Shown: positions 42,346 to 51,788, counted from the stretch's first letter. The stretch: 64,000 nt of DNA from Pontibacillus halophilus JSM 076056 = DSM 19796 (GCF_000425205.1 NZ_AULI01000008.1:124001-188000), one strand, 5' to 3'. The notes: generated by a model from the sequence alone, not told the origin. Translations and numbers: made by a program.

Positions 42346-42432
42346 TCTTACATCAGCTCCTTTATTTATGCCGGTAACATGTACCGTATATCTACATCAT
42401 AAAGAGCCAATGTGTCAGGAACATGTCAGTCT

Positions 42433-42541
42433 GGGACAGGGGGACAGTTGTTTTGTCCCACCCTCCCCACTCACACACTCATTTCCGCATGAACTACTTA
42501 AACACAAAAAAGAGGGACAGTTTACCTGTCCCCCTGTCCCG
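42433..42541. repeat. REP-like units E and F, inverted, 53 bases apart (GGGACAG family)
   Basis: Unit E (42433-42460) is GGGACAGGGGGACAGTTG-TTTTGTCCCA. Unit F (42514-42541), read in reverse, is GCGGGACAGGGGGACAGGTA-AACTGTCCC. They lie between the helicase stop and the secreted-protein promoter. Confidence 0.85.
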
Positions 42542-42543
42542 CG

Positions 42544-43701
42544 CTAGGCGTCGATGATTTGGCCTTTGCGGATGATTTTCTTTGTTAGTGGTACGTTTAG
42601 TTGTTTACAGTATCGTTTCAGTTCTTTCTCTTCTCTTGGTGTAACGATAGAGATTACAGTTCCTTCTGTATTGGAGCCAAGTCTACCTGTACGGCCTGAG
42701 CGATGAATGTACTGAGTGACATCAGTCGGGATGTCCAGATTCACGACTTGCGGAAGGTCTGGAATATCAAGGCCACGTGCTGCAATATCGGTTGCGATTA
42801 GAGCCTCGCTCTTGCCTGTCCGTAAGTTCTTAATTGCGTTCGCACGCTCGTCTTTCTTCGATTCACGGTGAATCGCGTCAACTGCGACCTTTTTATATTG
42901 AAGCTTCTCTGCCATTTCAAGCACTTTGTCAATGTGGTTCGTAAAGGCAAGTGTCTTCTTCTCTGTTCCACGAACAATTTTACGAAGTAAATCAATCTTC
43001 TCCCGCTCTTCTGCCAAGAAGTAAATATGGTCAACGTGTGGTGTCTCTACTTCGTCACGACTTACGCGAACGACTTTCGGCTGCTTCATAAAGGATTGTG
43101 CGTCTTCAGCTACTTCCTGTGGCAACGTAGCCGAGAACAGCAGAATTTGCGTTTCACTCTGCGCACTCTTCAGTATGGAATAGATCGTCTCTTTGTGCTC
43201 AGGCACCATCAGTTGATCGGCTTCGTCAAATATAAGCGTCTGCACTTCATGCATTTTCAACTTCTTCTGATTAATTAGCTCCTGTACACGACCTGGCGTC
43301 CCTACGACAATCTTCGGCTTCTTCTTCAGCTTCTCAATTTGACGCTTTACATTTGCCCCACCAATCAGTGTGGCACTTGAGTAGCCGCTTCCTGTACTCC
43401 ACTTTTGAATTTGCTCATGGATTTGCATAACCAATTCATGTGAGGAGGCAAGGATTAGGGCCTGTACATGCTTCTTCTCTGGGTCAATCTTCTGAAGAAC
43501 AGGCAGTAAATAGGCAAGTGTCTTCCCGCTTCCAGTAGGAGCTTCTGCAATTAAATCGTCTCCAGATTGGATAATTGGCGAACTTTGCTGTTGCACAGAT
43601 GTTGCCGTTTCAAAGCCCGCTTTCTCCCACGCTTCATATATAAAAGGTTGAACGTCTCGTTCATAACCCCAGTCTGTTAAAAATTGTTGTTTAGATTCCA
43701 A
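42544..43701 (-). CDS. yfmL: DEAD-box RNA helicase (YfmL-like)
   Basis: Two-domain helicase core of 385 residues without a C-terminal RNA-binding extension: Q motif region ATSVQQQSSP, motif I APTGSGKT (about 54-61), Ia SSHELVMQ (unusual; normally PTRELA), Ib GTPGRV, II DEAD (about 161), III SAT, V ATDIAARGLDIP and VI HRSGRTGR. Length and composition match B. subtilis YfmL, a helicase implicated in ribosome biogenesis. Single gene. The REP pair E/F begins 3 bases after the stop. Confidence 0.88.
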   Translation of the reverse strand: MESKQQFLTDWGYERDVQPFIYEAWEKAGFETATSVQQQSSPIIQSGDDLIAEAPTGSGKTLAYLLPVLQKIDPEKKHVQALILASSHELVMQIHEQIQKWSTGSGYSSATLIGGANVKRQIEKLKKKPKIVVGTPGRVQELINQKKLKMHEVQTLIFDEADQLMVPEHKETIYSILKSAQSETQILLFSATLPQEVAEDAQSFMKQPKVVRVSRDEVETPHVDHIYFLAEEREKIDLLRKIVRGTEKKTLAFTNHIDKVLEMAEKLQYKKVAVDAIHRESKKDERANAIKNLRTGKSEALIATDIAARGLDIPDLPQVVNLDIPTDVTQYIHRSGRTGRLGSNTEGTVISIVTPREEKELKRYCKQLNVPLTKKIIRKGQIIDA

Positions 43702-43832
43702 TGTGTGAATTCCTTTCTACACTAAGTATTTCTTCTACCTTGTATTATAGCCCATTTTGTCCTTTGGAGATAGGGCACCATTCTTTAATCAGTTCTGTTC
43801 ACATCCTTAACATAATTTACATCTTATTGGTC

Positions 43833-43861
43833 TTGTTTCCATGAAAAGCCTCAAGTATACT
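43833..43861 (+). promoter_or_regulatory. Promoter of the riboswitch-controlled chemotaxis receptor gene
   Basis: TTGTTT (43833-43838) and TATACT (43856-43861) with 17-base spacing place the RNA start near 43867, about 25 bases before the aptamer. A second TATAAT at 43888 lies too close to the aptamer to be used. Confidence 0.7.
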
Positions 43862-43885
43862 AGTAAAGTACTCATTCATAAGAAC

Positions 43886-43968
43886 TATATAATGGGCAAA
43901 CTTATCGAAAGGTAAGGACGCAAAGCCACGGGCCTAAAGTAGGAAACTAAGGTCGCCGGGTTGCACTC
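43886..43968 (+). ncRNA. Cyclic di-GMP-I (GEMM-I) riboswitch aptamer
   Basis: The stretch GGGCAAAC...CGAAAGG...GGACGCAAAGCCACGGGCCTAAA...GGTCGCCGGGTTGC carries the diagnostic GEMM-I elements. These are the GCAAAC strand, the GAAA tetraloop of P2, the invariant GACGCAAAGCC and GGGCCTAA, and a P3 arm closing with GCCGGGTT, as in the V. cholerae Vc2 aptamer. It lies about 100 bases upstream of a chemotaxis receptor start, and an intrinsic terminator follows. Confidence 0.93.
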
Positions 43969-43975
43969 CGTCATT

Positions 43976-44005
43976 GTCCCCTCCCTATTCTGGTGGGATT
44001 TTTTT
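43976..44005 (+). terminator. Terminator in the c-di-GMP riboswitch expression platform
   Basis: TCCC/GGGA-type GC-rich hairpin (CCCCTCCC...GGTGGGA) followed by seven T (43999-44005), directly after the aptamer. This suggests transcriptional control of the downstream gene; whether c-di-GMP turns it on or off is not settled by eye. Confidence 0.75.
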
Positions 44006-44071
44006 GTGATGTTGTGAGAACACCGAGACATTAGACCTAGTTGCCCTATCACAGAGTTGGAGGGAACCATT

Positions 44072-45712
44072 ATGAAGAAAGCAAACTTTTTTAACAAGTC
44101 GTTGCAACGTCAAATCTTAATCCCATTCCTATCCTTAATTACAATTGCCGGAATCGTCATCGGGATTGGTAGTTTTATGTCGACAATGAAAGTCACGAAC
44201 GAAGAGTTGTCTAAGGCGATGCAGGAGCAGACACAAGTCATTAGCAACTCGATTGAAGCTGGATTGGATAAACGAGAAGTTGTTCCTGTTATGGGAGATA
44301 TTCAATTCGGGGACACGGGTTATGCCGTTCTTCTTGATGAGAACGGGAGTTGGCTTTACCACCCTAACTCCGATTTAGTTGGAGACAGCAGTACCGAAGA
44401 ACTTTACTACAAGAAGATTATAGAAGATGGTAAAGATTCAGGTGTTGTTCACTATACATATCAAGGCGATCAAAAGACACTTGGATATACATTCAACCCC
44501 TCGACAGGTTGGTTAATTATCGGTACCGTGTCAGATTCAGAGCTTGCCAAAGCAGCTACTCCTGTTCTTGTGAACACACTAATGATTATCGCAGTCGTGC
44601 TACTGCTTTCAGTTGGAATTACGTACCTCACTTCTCGACGCATCACAAAACCGATTGCTCGTATGGAAGATAAGATGCGTGAAGTTGCTGATGGGAACTT
44701 AACGATTGATTTAACAGAAGACATGCCGAACGAAATTGGTAAACTATCACGAACGACGCAAGAAATGAAAGAGAGCTTACGAGGTTTGATTCGTAACGTC
44801 TCCCTAGCAAGTGATTCTGTGTCTGCTCAAAGTGAAGAGTTAACTCAATCGTCCAATGAAGTGCGTGAAGGAAGCGAGCAGATTGCGTCTACGATGCAAG
44901 AACTTTCTTCTGGTGCTGAGTCGCAAGCGACAAGCGCAACGAACTTAAATGAAATGATGGAGACATTCACTGAAACCATTGGTGCCATGGCTGAAAACGG
45001 ACGCGAGATTTCTGAAACGTCTACCTCCGTTCTTTCCATTACAGAGAAAGGGAGCAACCTTATGAATGCTTCTGTCTCACACATGGATTCCATTAATGTC
45101 GTGATGCAAGATTCTGTAACGAAAGTGCAAGAATTAGATAAACAAACGCAGCAAATTTCTAAGCTGATTCAAGTCATTAATGACATTGCAGAGCAAACAA
45201 ATCTTCTTGCCCTGAACGCTGCCATTGAAGCTGCACGAGCAGGTGAACAAGGAAAAGGCTTTGCTGTAGTTGCAGATGAAGTTCGTAAGCTTGCAGAACA
45301 AGTCTCGAACTCAGTTGGTGAGATTACTTCAATCGTCGGGAACATTACGAAGGATACAAACAACCTTGTCACTTCTTTGACAAGCGGGTATGAAGAAGTC
45401 GATGAAGGCTCGAAGCAAATTGCTGTTACGGGTGAAACCTTCCAGCAAATTCGTCAGTCTGTTCAAGATATGGGATCACGTCTTGAAACGATGTCTACGG
45501 GTATAGACGATATTATGACGAAGACGAACACGATGAATCAGTCTGTACAGGAAATTGCTTCTGTTTCAGAAGAGTCTGCAGCAGGCGTCGAACAAGCTGC
45601 CGCTTCTGCCCAACAGTCAAGCAGTTCTATGGAAGAAGTGTCCATGAGCGCTAGTGAATTGGCCAAGCTAGCTGAACAGCTGAATCTTGAAGTGCGTAAC
45701 TACCAGATTTAA
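44072..45712 (+). CDS. Methyl-accepting chemotaxis protein with Cache-type sensor
   Basis: Receptor of 546 residues. TM1 lies near 14-36. The extracellular small Cache-like domain includes [23 protein letters not shown] and [20 protein letters not shown]2 lies near 170-190, followed by HAMP ([28 protein letters not shown]). The signalling tip [42 protein letters not shown] is present. The frame opens at a TTG at 44057, but GGAGGG lies 7 bases before the ATG at 44072. Expression is under the c-di-GMP-I riboswitch, linking chemotaxis to the motile/sessile switch. Confidence 0.94.
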   Translation: MKKANFFNKSLQRQILIPFLSLITIAGIVIGIGSFMSTMKVTNEELSKAMQEQTQVISNSIEAGLDKREVVPVMGDIQFGDTGYAVLLDENGSWLYHPNSDLVGDSSTEELYYKKIIEDGKDSGVVHYTYQGDQKTLGYTFNPSTGWLIIGTVSDSELAKAATPVLVNTLMIIAVVLLLSVGITYLTSRRITKPIARMEDKMREVADGNLTIDLTEDMPNEIGKLSRTTQEMKESLRGLIRNVSLASDSVSAQSEELTQSSNEVREGSEQIASTMQELSSGAESQATSATNLNEMMETFTETIGAMAENGREISETSTSVLSITEKGSNLMNASVSHMDSINVVMQDSVTKVQELDKQTQQISKLIQVINDIAEQTNLLALNAAIEAARAGEQGKGFAVVADEVRKLAEQVSNSVGEITSIVGNITKDTNNLVTSLTSGYEEVDEGSKQIAVTGETFQQIRQSVQDMGSRLETMSTGIDDIMTKTNTMNQSVQEIASVSEESAAGVEQAAASAQQSSSSMEEVSMSASELAKLAEQLNLEVRNYQI

Positions 45713-45724
45713 TTCTTTTCTCTT

Positions 45725-45753
45725 ACCGAGTCGGATTCCGGCTCGGTTTTTTA
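45725..45753 (+). terminator. Terminator after the chemotaxis receptor gene
   Basis: ACCGAG / CTCGGT stem with internal pairing, followed by six T. Confidence 0.8.
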
Positions 45754-45830
45754 ATTGTTTTCCTTTCATTCCATATTCCCCCTTCTATTGGTACAATAAC
45801 AAGAGAATGCGAACAAGAGAGGAGCGTCCT

Positions 45831-46307
45831 ATGGAAGACCACCGGAAACAAACTTTAACGAAAGCAGCTACTTCCTATTTTCGACTCAGTTACTCGATTA
45901 CAAGCATGATTCTCCTAGCTTTGACGATCGGCGGAACGATTCTCCTTAACATCTTTGATTTGGCTTTATGGTATAGTATTCCACTCTACATCCTAGTCGT
46001 ACTACACGGAATCTATAAAGTAGGCTGGTATGCACATCAATACCAGATTCACCTCTGGTACGACATCCAAGAAGATCGTATTGTCGTGCATAGAGGCGTT
46101 TGGACGAAGGAACTCATCACCATCCCCATGTTCCGAATTCAACACGCGACGGTTGAGCGCGGTCCGTTGCTACGGTTCTATAACCTTGCCAACCTATCGT
46201 TTTATACCGCGGGAAGTACGTATACTATTCCTGCCATGACGAAGGCTCAGGCTGATACCGTCAAAGACGCCGTTATTAACTTAGCGAGAGCGAGGGAAGA
46301 ATATTGA
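45831..46307 (+). CDS. ydbS: PH domain-containing membrane protein, YdbS-like
   Basis: Protein of 158 residues with two transmembrane helices (about 22-66) followed by a bacterial PH2 (DUF304) domain: IVVHRGVWTKELITIPMFRIQHATVERGPLLRFYNLANL. AGAGGAG lies 6 bases before the ATG at 45831, chosen over an upstream in-frame start at 45687 inside the previous gene. Its stop overlaps the TTG start of the ydbT-like gene. In B. subtilis the ydbST pair contributes to resistance to antimicrobial peptides; that role here is by homology. Confidence 0.86.
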   Translation: MEDHRKQTLTKAATSYFRLSYSITSMILLALTIGGTILLNIFDLALWYSIPLYILVVLHGIYKVGWYAHQYQIHLWYDIQEDRIVVHRGVWTKELITIPMFRIQHATVERGPLLRFYNLANLSFYTAGSTYTIPAMTKAQADTVKDAVINLARAREEY

Positions 46308-47749
46308 CTCGTCAGCATCCTTTCGCCATTGCTCAGCACGGCTTTAAATTCGTTCGAAACTTAGGTATCTTTATCTTTATCGCAATTTTCCAAGATGTGT
46401 TAGATGGAGAATGGTTATTTCCATCCCTCTTTATAATAGGTTGGTTCATACTCGGGGCCTTGCTTGGCTTCTTACACTGGTATTTCTTACGATACGATTT
46501 AGACACGGAAGACTTGACCGTTTATAAAGGCGTTTTCTCGAAGAAAGTCGAGACGTTCCCATATGTTAAGATCTCAGGTGTTCACTATCAATCCAACCCA
46601 CTGTTAAGACTCTTTAACCTTACATCTTTACATATCGAAACAGCAGGCAATATGGAAACGAGTGCTTCGTTGACTTTGAAGCACACAACTGCTCAGGAAA
46701 TGGAGAACACGATTTTAAACTATGCAGACAACATTGAACTTACAAATGAGGAAGAACACGTTGTAGTAGAAGAATCGCCGGAGAAGAATACTGTAGACTA
46801 TCGCCTTCCATGGTCCTACGTGATTGTGATGAGTGCGACCTCTAATTCGTTCTATGCGGGGTTAATCCTAATTCTATCAAGTTTAAATCGAATCTATGAC
46901 TTTGCTTTCTATTCATTCGGGTTGAATCTCCCATTATCTGCTGAAGAATTCTCCTATGGAGCAATATTAGCGCTCAGTCCGTTGTTTCTCCTCCCAATCT
47001 TACTCATTTCGGTATTAGGAGCTTGGGTGTTTGGAACTATCATTGTCAGCTTGCGATACGCTAATTTCACAGTGAAACGAGACGGAGACAAACTATACAT
47101 GAGTTACGGACTATGGACAACTAGACACATTGCACTGGAAGTAAGTCGGATTCAAGCCATTCGTATACAGGAAGGCATCGTTCGTAGATGGCTTGGTTTC
47201 AACTCTGTTGCCTTTGATAGCATCGGCTATGATCATTCATCGGAAGGATTGAATGAAACTGTACTCCTCCCATTAGTGAGAAGGAAGGAAACGTGGGAGT
47301 TGATTCAGCGGCTCGTACCAGAATTCTATGTTCAACCTACCCTGTCTCACTCTCCTAGCCGTGCACGTATTCGATTTTATAACAGAGGGGCATTTCTTCC
47401 TTTACTTATTCCAGCTGTAGCAGGATTTTTCTGGTCTCCATTATGGTGGCTTCTCATTGCTACACCATTCCTTCTGTACTTATCTGAGCTCCGCTTTAGA
47501 GACAACGGAATTGGAACGGTGGAAGATAAGATTGTCACCTCTAGCCGCTTGATCCAGAAAGAAATGGTGGTCATTCCGTGGCCTGGCCTACAATCCATTG
47601 ACAGAACAGAATCCTTCTTTCAGCGGCGTCGGAACCTTGCTTCCTATCAAATCAGTGTCGCCACGGACAAAGTGTCGATGATGTACAACGCGAATGAATT
47701 AGACCCGAATCTTCACCCACATCTCATCTCATTCATGCAGCGCGACTAA
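46304..47749 (+). CDS. ydbT: PH domain-containing membrane protein, YdbT-like
   Basis: Membrane protein of 481 residues with three bacterial PH2-like repeats, each preceded by helix pairs: VYKGVFSKKVETFPYVKISGVHYQ (about 70), MSYGLWTTRHIALEVSRIQAIRIQ (about 266) and a third, more divergent, near 410. GAGGG lies 7 bases before the TTG start, which overlaps the ydbS-like stop. Together with YdbS it probably forms a membrane complex. It ends in a bidirectional terminator. Confidence 0.86.
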   Translation: MTRQHPFAIAQHGFKFVRNLGIFIFIAIFQDVLDGEWLFPSLFIIGWFILGALLGFLHWYFLRYDLDTEDLTVYKGVFSKKVETFPYVKISGVHYQSNPLLRLFNLTSLHIETAGNMETSASLTLKHTTAQEMENTILNYADNIELTNEEEHVVVEESPEKNTVDYRLPWSYVIVMSATSNSFYAGLILILSSLNRIYDFAFYSFGLNLPLSAEEFSYGAILALSPLFLLPILLISVLGAWVFGTIIVSLRYANFTVKRDGDKLYMSYGLWTTRHIALEVSRIQAIRIQEGIVRRWLGFNSVAFDSIGYDHSSEGLNETVLLPLVRRKETWELIQRLVPEFYVQPTLSHSPSRARIRFYNRGAFLPLLIPAVAGFFWSPLWWLLIATPFLLYLSELRFRDNGIGTVEDKIVTSSRLIQKEMVVIPWPGLQSIDRTESFFQRRRNLASYQISVATDKVSMMYNANELDPNLHPHLISFMQRD

Positions 47750-47750
47750 A

Positions 47751-47784
47751 AGAACAGCCTATCTACTTGTAGATAGGCTGTTCT
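47751..47784. terminator. Bidirectional terminator between ydbT-like and yhaP-like genes
   Basis: Perfect 15-base stem AGAACAGCCTATCTA / TAGATAGGCTGTTCT with a 4-base loop. Confidence 0.9.
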
Positions 47785-47788
47785 CATG

Positions 47789-49027
47789 TTAAGCGCGAAG
47801 CCACTTCCATATTTCTTTAGGTGTTGCGTTCTTTCCATACATAAGAATTCCGACTTCAAAGATCTTCCCAGCAATCTTCACCATCGCCCATACACTACCA
47901 ACGAGAAGAACAAAAGCAAGGCCAAATTCAATCCATGGCCATTCCTCTAAGATTGCCATTCTCATAATTAGAACCGCAGGCGAAGTGAACGGGATAAACG
48001 ATCCAACCTTTGCTAGGAGCCCATTCGGGTCATTCAACACAGGCCCTATAAAGATAAAGGATAGAAACGGAAGCATCATGATGACTCCTTGGAAATTACT
48101 CGCTGAATTCAAATCCTCGACAGTTGCTCCAAACCCAGCAAATAACGCTGCAAATAAGAAGTATCCAAGCAAGGCAACAATGACAAGAATGAGTAAAGAT
48201 GGAACAAACAAATACTCATAGATTGGAATCTCATCGATTCGCCAAGCAACAAGTGGAACCCCGACACCAAGCCACACCCCTACTTGGGTGAGACCTAACC
48301 AGAAGTAACCGACAATTTTCCCTTGCATCAAATCAGAAGGCTTCATAGAAGAAAGAACGATCTCTGAAACTTTCTCCTTCTTCTCAGAAGACGCACTTTG
48401 GAAGATCATCACGCTCGTAAAGACGACGGCAAAGAACAGGATGAGGGCAAAGGCACCTGGAATAAATCCTTCTACGTTCTCACCATCAGCGGAGGCAGCT
48501 TCCTCAGTCCCCCCATCTGTGCTTGCCCCTTCAACCGTCTTAAATGAAATATCAGTTGAGGCAAGTTCAAGCTGTTCCTCAGTTAAACCAAGCTGGTTCA
48601 TCTGGTACGCTTTAATTGGCTGACTTAATAACTGCAATTGACTTCTAAATCCATCAGTTACCTCATCGTGACTATAAACTTCCACAATCCCAGTCTCAAT
48701 GCTATGTTCTGTTATTGAAAGGTACGCGGAATACGGCTCTTCGTTCACCTGTGCTACATCGACATCAGCTTTAGCAGCATCTTTCAATTCCCAGCCCAAT
48801 CCAGACGCTTCTTCCACATACGCTCTCACCTCAGGCAAGAGTCCAACCGCATCTTCCACATACACCGTCATCGTTTCACTTTCCGCTTCGTCAGACCCAC
48901 CAAATAAACTAGGTACAACTGCGAAGAAGATGAAGATGGCTGGAGTCAGCAACAATGAAATGAAGAAGGACTTGTTCATCACGTTCCGTTTATATTCCCA
49001 CTTCGCTACTTTAAGCGTGTTACGCAT
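47789..49027 (-). CDS. yhaP: ABC-2 type exporter permease (NatB/YhaP-like)
   Basis: Permease of 412 residues. One N-terminal helix (FFISLLLTPAIFIFFAVVPSLFG) is followed by a large extracytoplasmic domain of about 150 residues, then five to six helices from about 190. MIFQSASSEKKEKVSEIVLSSMKPSDLMQGKI is typical of the NatB/CcmB-type ABC-2 family. GGAGGTG lies 6 bases before the ATG at 49027, and the gene overlaps the ATPase gene by 8 bases. B. subtilis NatAB exports Na+; the substrate of YhaPQ is not settled. Confidence 0.86.
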   Translation of the reverse strand: MRNTLKVAKWEYKRNVMNKSFFISLLLTPAIFIFFAVVPSLFGGSDEAESETMTVYVEDAVGLLPEVRAYVEEASGLGWELKDAAKADVDVAQVNEEPYSAYLSITEHSIETGIVEVYSHDEVTDGFRSQLQLLSQPIKAYQMNQLGLTEEQLELASTDISFKTVEGASTDGGTEEAASADGENVEGFIPGAFALILFFAVVFTSVMIFQSASSEKKEKVSEIVLSSMKPSDLMQGKIVGYFWLGLTQVGVWLGVGVPLVAWRIDEIPIYEYLFVPSLLILVIVALLGYFLFAALFAGFGATVEDLNSASNFQGVIMMLPFLSFIFIGPVLNDPNGLLAKVGSFIPFTSPAVLIMRMAILEEWPWIEFGLAFVLLVGSVWAMVKIAGKIFEVGILMYGKNATPKEIWKWLRA

Positions 49028-49952
49028 CAAGATCACCTCCGACTGGCATCAATTCTTTCTCAGTAGCAATCGCGACGAAGATCTCATGCAAGGAAATGCG
49101 GTCAATGGATAACTCTTCCATGATAATGTCCGATGGAAGATGGTGAATCCATTGAGCGGGCACAACCTCTTTCCCTAAGTGAAGAACAGTGTAATCATAC
49201 TGTTGCTCCACTCTTTGTACGAATGGGATTTCCTCAAATTTCGTAGCTTTATTCTCTCCTTTAATCGTACATTTATAGTTTGCGTATTCCTCTTTCACTT
49301 CGTTCATCCCGCCTTGAATGACACGCTTGCCCTTATGTATTAAATACAGTTCATCCACTAATTTCTCCACTAAGTTCATTTGGTGGGCGGATAGTAAAAT
49401 GGCCGTCCCTTCATTCGCAAGCTCTCGGATTTCATTCATTATTAGATCTTGGCTCACTGGGTCGAGACCAGAAAAAGGCTCATCAAGGATCAATAAATCA
49501 GGTTCATGGATGATGGACACGATAAATTGCGCCTTTTGCGCCATTCCTTTTGATAGTTCTTCTACTTTTGTATTCTCTTTCCCCTCAAGTCCAAGCTTTT
49601 GTAAGTATTCAAGCGCTCTCGCTCTCGCTTTCTTTCTTGGGTACTCTTTCAGATCCGCAAAGTATAAGAAAATATCCATGAGCTTCACATTTTTGTACAG
49701 TCCTCGTTCTTCAGGCAAGTATCCAATCCGATGCTTTGGTATAGAATCATAACCGTGATAGGTGATTGTACCTTCATCAGGGCGCAAGATGCCCATGATA
49801 TTTCGGATCGTTGTTGATTTCCCAGCTCCATTCGGGCCTAAAATCGCCATAATCTCGCCTTTCTTCACATCAAAGGAAAGCTCTTCTACAATTCGGTTCT
49901 CTTTAAAGGATTTTCCCAATCCTTTAACGCTTAATACGATATCTTCCATCAT
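49020..49952 (-). CDS. yhaQ: ABC exporter ATP-binding protein (NatA/YhaQ-like)
   Basis: ABC ATPase of about 310 residues: Walker A GPNGAGKST (about 38-46), Q-loop LPEERGLYK, signature LSKGMAQKAQ, Walker B LLILDEPFSGLD and switch His in SAHQMN. The C-terminal 80 residues form a regulatory extension typical of DUF4162 members. Two adjacent ATGs (49952 and 49949) follow an AAAGGAGGAGC site; either could start. Forms the exporter with the downstream permease. Confidence 0.88.
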   Translation of the reverse strand: MMEDIVLSVKGLGKSFKENRIVEELSFDVKKGEIMAILGPNGAGKSTTIRNIMGILRPDEGTITYHGYDSIPKHRIGYLPEERGLYKNVKLMDIFLYFADLKEYPRKKARARALEYLQKLGLEGKENTKVEELSKGMAQKAQFIVSIIHEPDLLILDEPFSGLDPVSQDLIMNEIRELANEGTAILLSAHQMNLVEKLVDELYLIHKGKRVIQGGMNEVKEEYANYKCTIKGENKATKFEEIPFVQRVEQQYDYTVLHLGKEVVPAQWIHHLPSDIIMEELSIDRISLHEIFVAIATEKELMPVGGDLDA

Positions 49953-50016
49953 GCTCCTCCTTTATCTTCTTAATTGGTTTATACGATTCCACATGGAAAA
50001 TGTTTCAGCAATTTCC

Positions 50017-50769
50017 TTATGATTGAAAGAGATGATGCAACATCCGCTCTCGGTCGTCAAAGAACTGCTTCATAATAACGTAGTGTTCTGTCTCTTCTAT
50101 CCTAACTTCACTCATACCTTCAGAGGTCAACTGAATCATCCTTGAGTTTGGATAGGCCATAAGGATTGGAGCATGAGTTGAAATCACAAATTGCGAACCA
50201 TCCTGAACGAGGTCATGAATCCGAGAAAGCATCGACAACTGGCGTAATGGACTTAATGCTGCCTCTGGTTCATCAAGAATATAAAGCCCCTTGCCCCCGA
50301 AACGATTCATAAAGGCAGCAAAGAATGATTCTCCGTGAGACTGTTCATGTAGAGAAGTTCCTCCGTATGAATCAATCACACGGGGCCCAGGTTCCGAAGA
50401 TGCATCGAGCGCTTCAATATGAGTTGCCACGTTGTAGAACGTCTCTGCTCGAAAGAAGAACCCGTCTCTCGGTCGTTGTGCCCCTCTCCCAATACGAATC
50501 GACTCATGTAAATTAGAGTGAGAGTCATAGTTTGAGAAGGAGAAGTTCATTGAGCCTCCTTCTGGGTTAAATCCGAGCCCAACTGCCAACGCTTCTAACA
50601 ATGTCGATTTCCCCATTCCATTCTCACCAACGATATAGGTTACATTAGGATGGAAATGTAACGTCTCTAACCTTCTCACTGCGGGTAAATTAAGTGGGAA
50701 AGAATCTCCCACAACCCCTTCTTTCTTCGTTACTTGCTTCAAAAAAGCTGTATCATCTGTTAAACGCAT
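50017..50769 (-). CDS. AAA-family ATPase (predicted ABC/SMC-like single-domain ATPase)
   Basis: Protein of 250 residues: Walker A IVGENGMGKST (about 45-55), a signature-like SLHEQSHGESFF, Walker B LYILDEPEAALSP and HAPILMAYP. This is the COG3910-type soluble ATPase, related to ABC/Rad50-like domains but without a coiled coil. Its partner and function are unknown. The start at 50769 has AAAGGAG 10 bases upstream. It follows the lipoprotein gene directly and overlaps its stop. Confidence 0.8.
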   Translation of the reverse strand: MRLTDDTAFLKQVTKKEGVVGDSFPLNLPAVRRLETLHFHPNVTYIVGENGMGKSTLLEALAVGLGFNPEGGSMNFSFSNYDSHSNLHESIRIGRGAQRPRDGFFFRAETFYNVATHIEALDASSEPGPRVIDSYGGTSLHEQSHGESFFAAFMNRFGGKGLYILDEPEAALSPLRQLSMLSRIHDLVQDGSQFVISTHAPILMAYPNSRMIQLTSEGMSEVRIEETEHYVIMKQFFDDRERMLHHLFQS

Positions 50770-50770
50770 A

Positions 50771-51406
50771 TCACTCAATCTCCTTTAGATCCTCTTCTTC
50801 TCCTATTGTTAGGGAATAGACAACCGCATAATCTGCTTCTTTAACTTCCTCTGGTAACTTCGTCGTCTCGAGCGTCGTTGTCCTTAACGAGTTGTCCTTC
50901 GTACCAACCAAATACGCAAGATACACTGTTTCTCCCGTGTGAAGCGTCAGTTTATCCGTAAAGTCCATATACCCAAACCCACTCAATCCTTCTGAAAGAA
51001 AGTTCACCGCTCCGGCGGTAGACCCAGGGCTTCCAGCTGTTACATGAATTTCTTCCTCATCTATGCTCGTTTGGAACGAATGGATGGCCTGATTAAAGTT
51101 CTTTGTGTCTGGGTCTACACTCTGAAGTGCATACCCTTGACTCTCTCCATCCTCGTATACATCAATTGTACGAACGAGTCGGTCTTCCCCGTGAAGCTTC
51201 CCGTCGACTGTAAACACCGTCTGGTTGTCTCCGCCTAACTGGGTGATTAGCTCTTTCTCTCTGTCTGTTAATGTAGCCGGCTTAATGACGAGTGAGGATT
51301 TTCTCCCCTTTTCCTCGCTCTCTTCAGTTGATTGTTCCGTCTGCCCTTCGTCTTTGCAACCAGTTAGAACGATGAAAGCCATCACCACCAACATCCATTG
51401 CTTCAT
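50771..51406 (-). CDS. Lipoprotein of unknown function (211 aa)
   Basis: Signal peptide MKQWMLVVMAFIVLTGC with lipobox VLTGC (Cys17), then a charged linker EGQTEQSTEESEEKGRK, then a globular domain with several beta-type segments (GLSGFGYMDFTDKLTLHTGETVYLAYLVG). AAGGAGG lies 7 bases before the ATG at 51406. No family recognised. Coupled to the ATPase gene downstream. Confidence 0.68.
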   Translation of the reverse strand: MKQWMLVVMAFIVLTGCKDEGQTEQSTEESEEKGRKSSLVIKPATLTDREKELITQLGGDNQTVFTVDGKLHGEDRLVRTIDVYEDGESQGYALQSVDPDTKNFNQAIHSFQTSIDEEEIHVTAGSPGSTAGAVNFLSEGLSGFGYMDFTDKLTLHTGETVYLAYLVGTKDNSLRTTTLETTKLPEEVKEADYAVVYSLTIGEEEDLKEIE

Positions 51407-51578
51407 CACGCTTCCTCCTTTTTATCACTCTATTGCCAATTGTACTGGATACAAGTAATTTTTCATCCTACTTTTGGAAGTTTTTTATCCACTACCTATG
51501 ATAAAATTTGTATAACAGAAGCTTCTAAGTAGTGAAATCTGCTATGTAGAGAATGTTAAATGAGGGGGGAGACCTATA

Positions 51579-51788
51579 GTGGAAGTATGGTTAATGAGTA
51601 TCTTCTCAAGCATCATCGTAGTGATGACCGTCTATAATATAATAAGAGTATTAAACATCGCTTATAAGAGGAAGGAACTAACGCTTCGAAAGTTTGTTCT
51701 CTATTCAACGGTTTCTATTGCAATTGGTGTTAGTGTCACTTCTGTACTACCCTTCGGCTACCAAAAAGTAGTTCAATACCTCTTGTAA
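51579..51788 (+). CDS. Small membrane protein (69 aa)
   Basis: It starts at GTG with GGGGGAG 7 bases upstream. Two hydrophobic segments, WLMSIFSSIIVVMTVYNII and FVLYSTVSIAIGVSVTSVLPFG, are joined by a basic loop YKRKELTLRK. Function unknown. Ends before a bidirectional terminator. Confidence 0.6.
   Translation: MEVWLMSIFSSIIVVMTVYNIIRVLNIAYKRKELTLRKFVLYSTVSIAIGVSVTSVLPFGYQKVVQYLL

Noticed and set aside
25915-42541. GGGACAG palindromes as CRISPR repeats
   Set aside because: They are kilobases apart, in inverted pairs, without regular spacers or cas genes.
43888-43893. TATAAT as -10 of the receptor promoter
   Set aside because: Transcription from it would begin inside the aptamer and remove its first stem.
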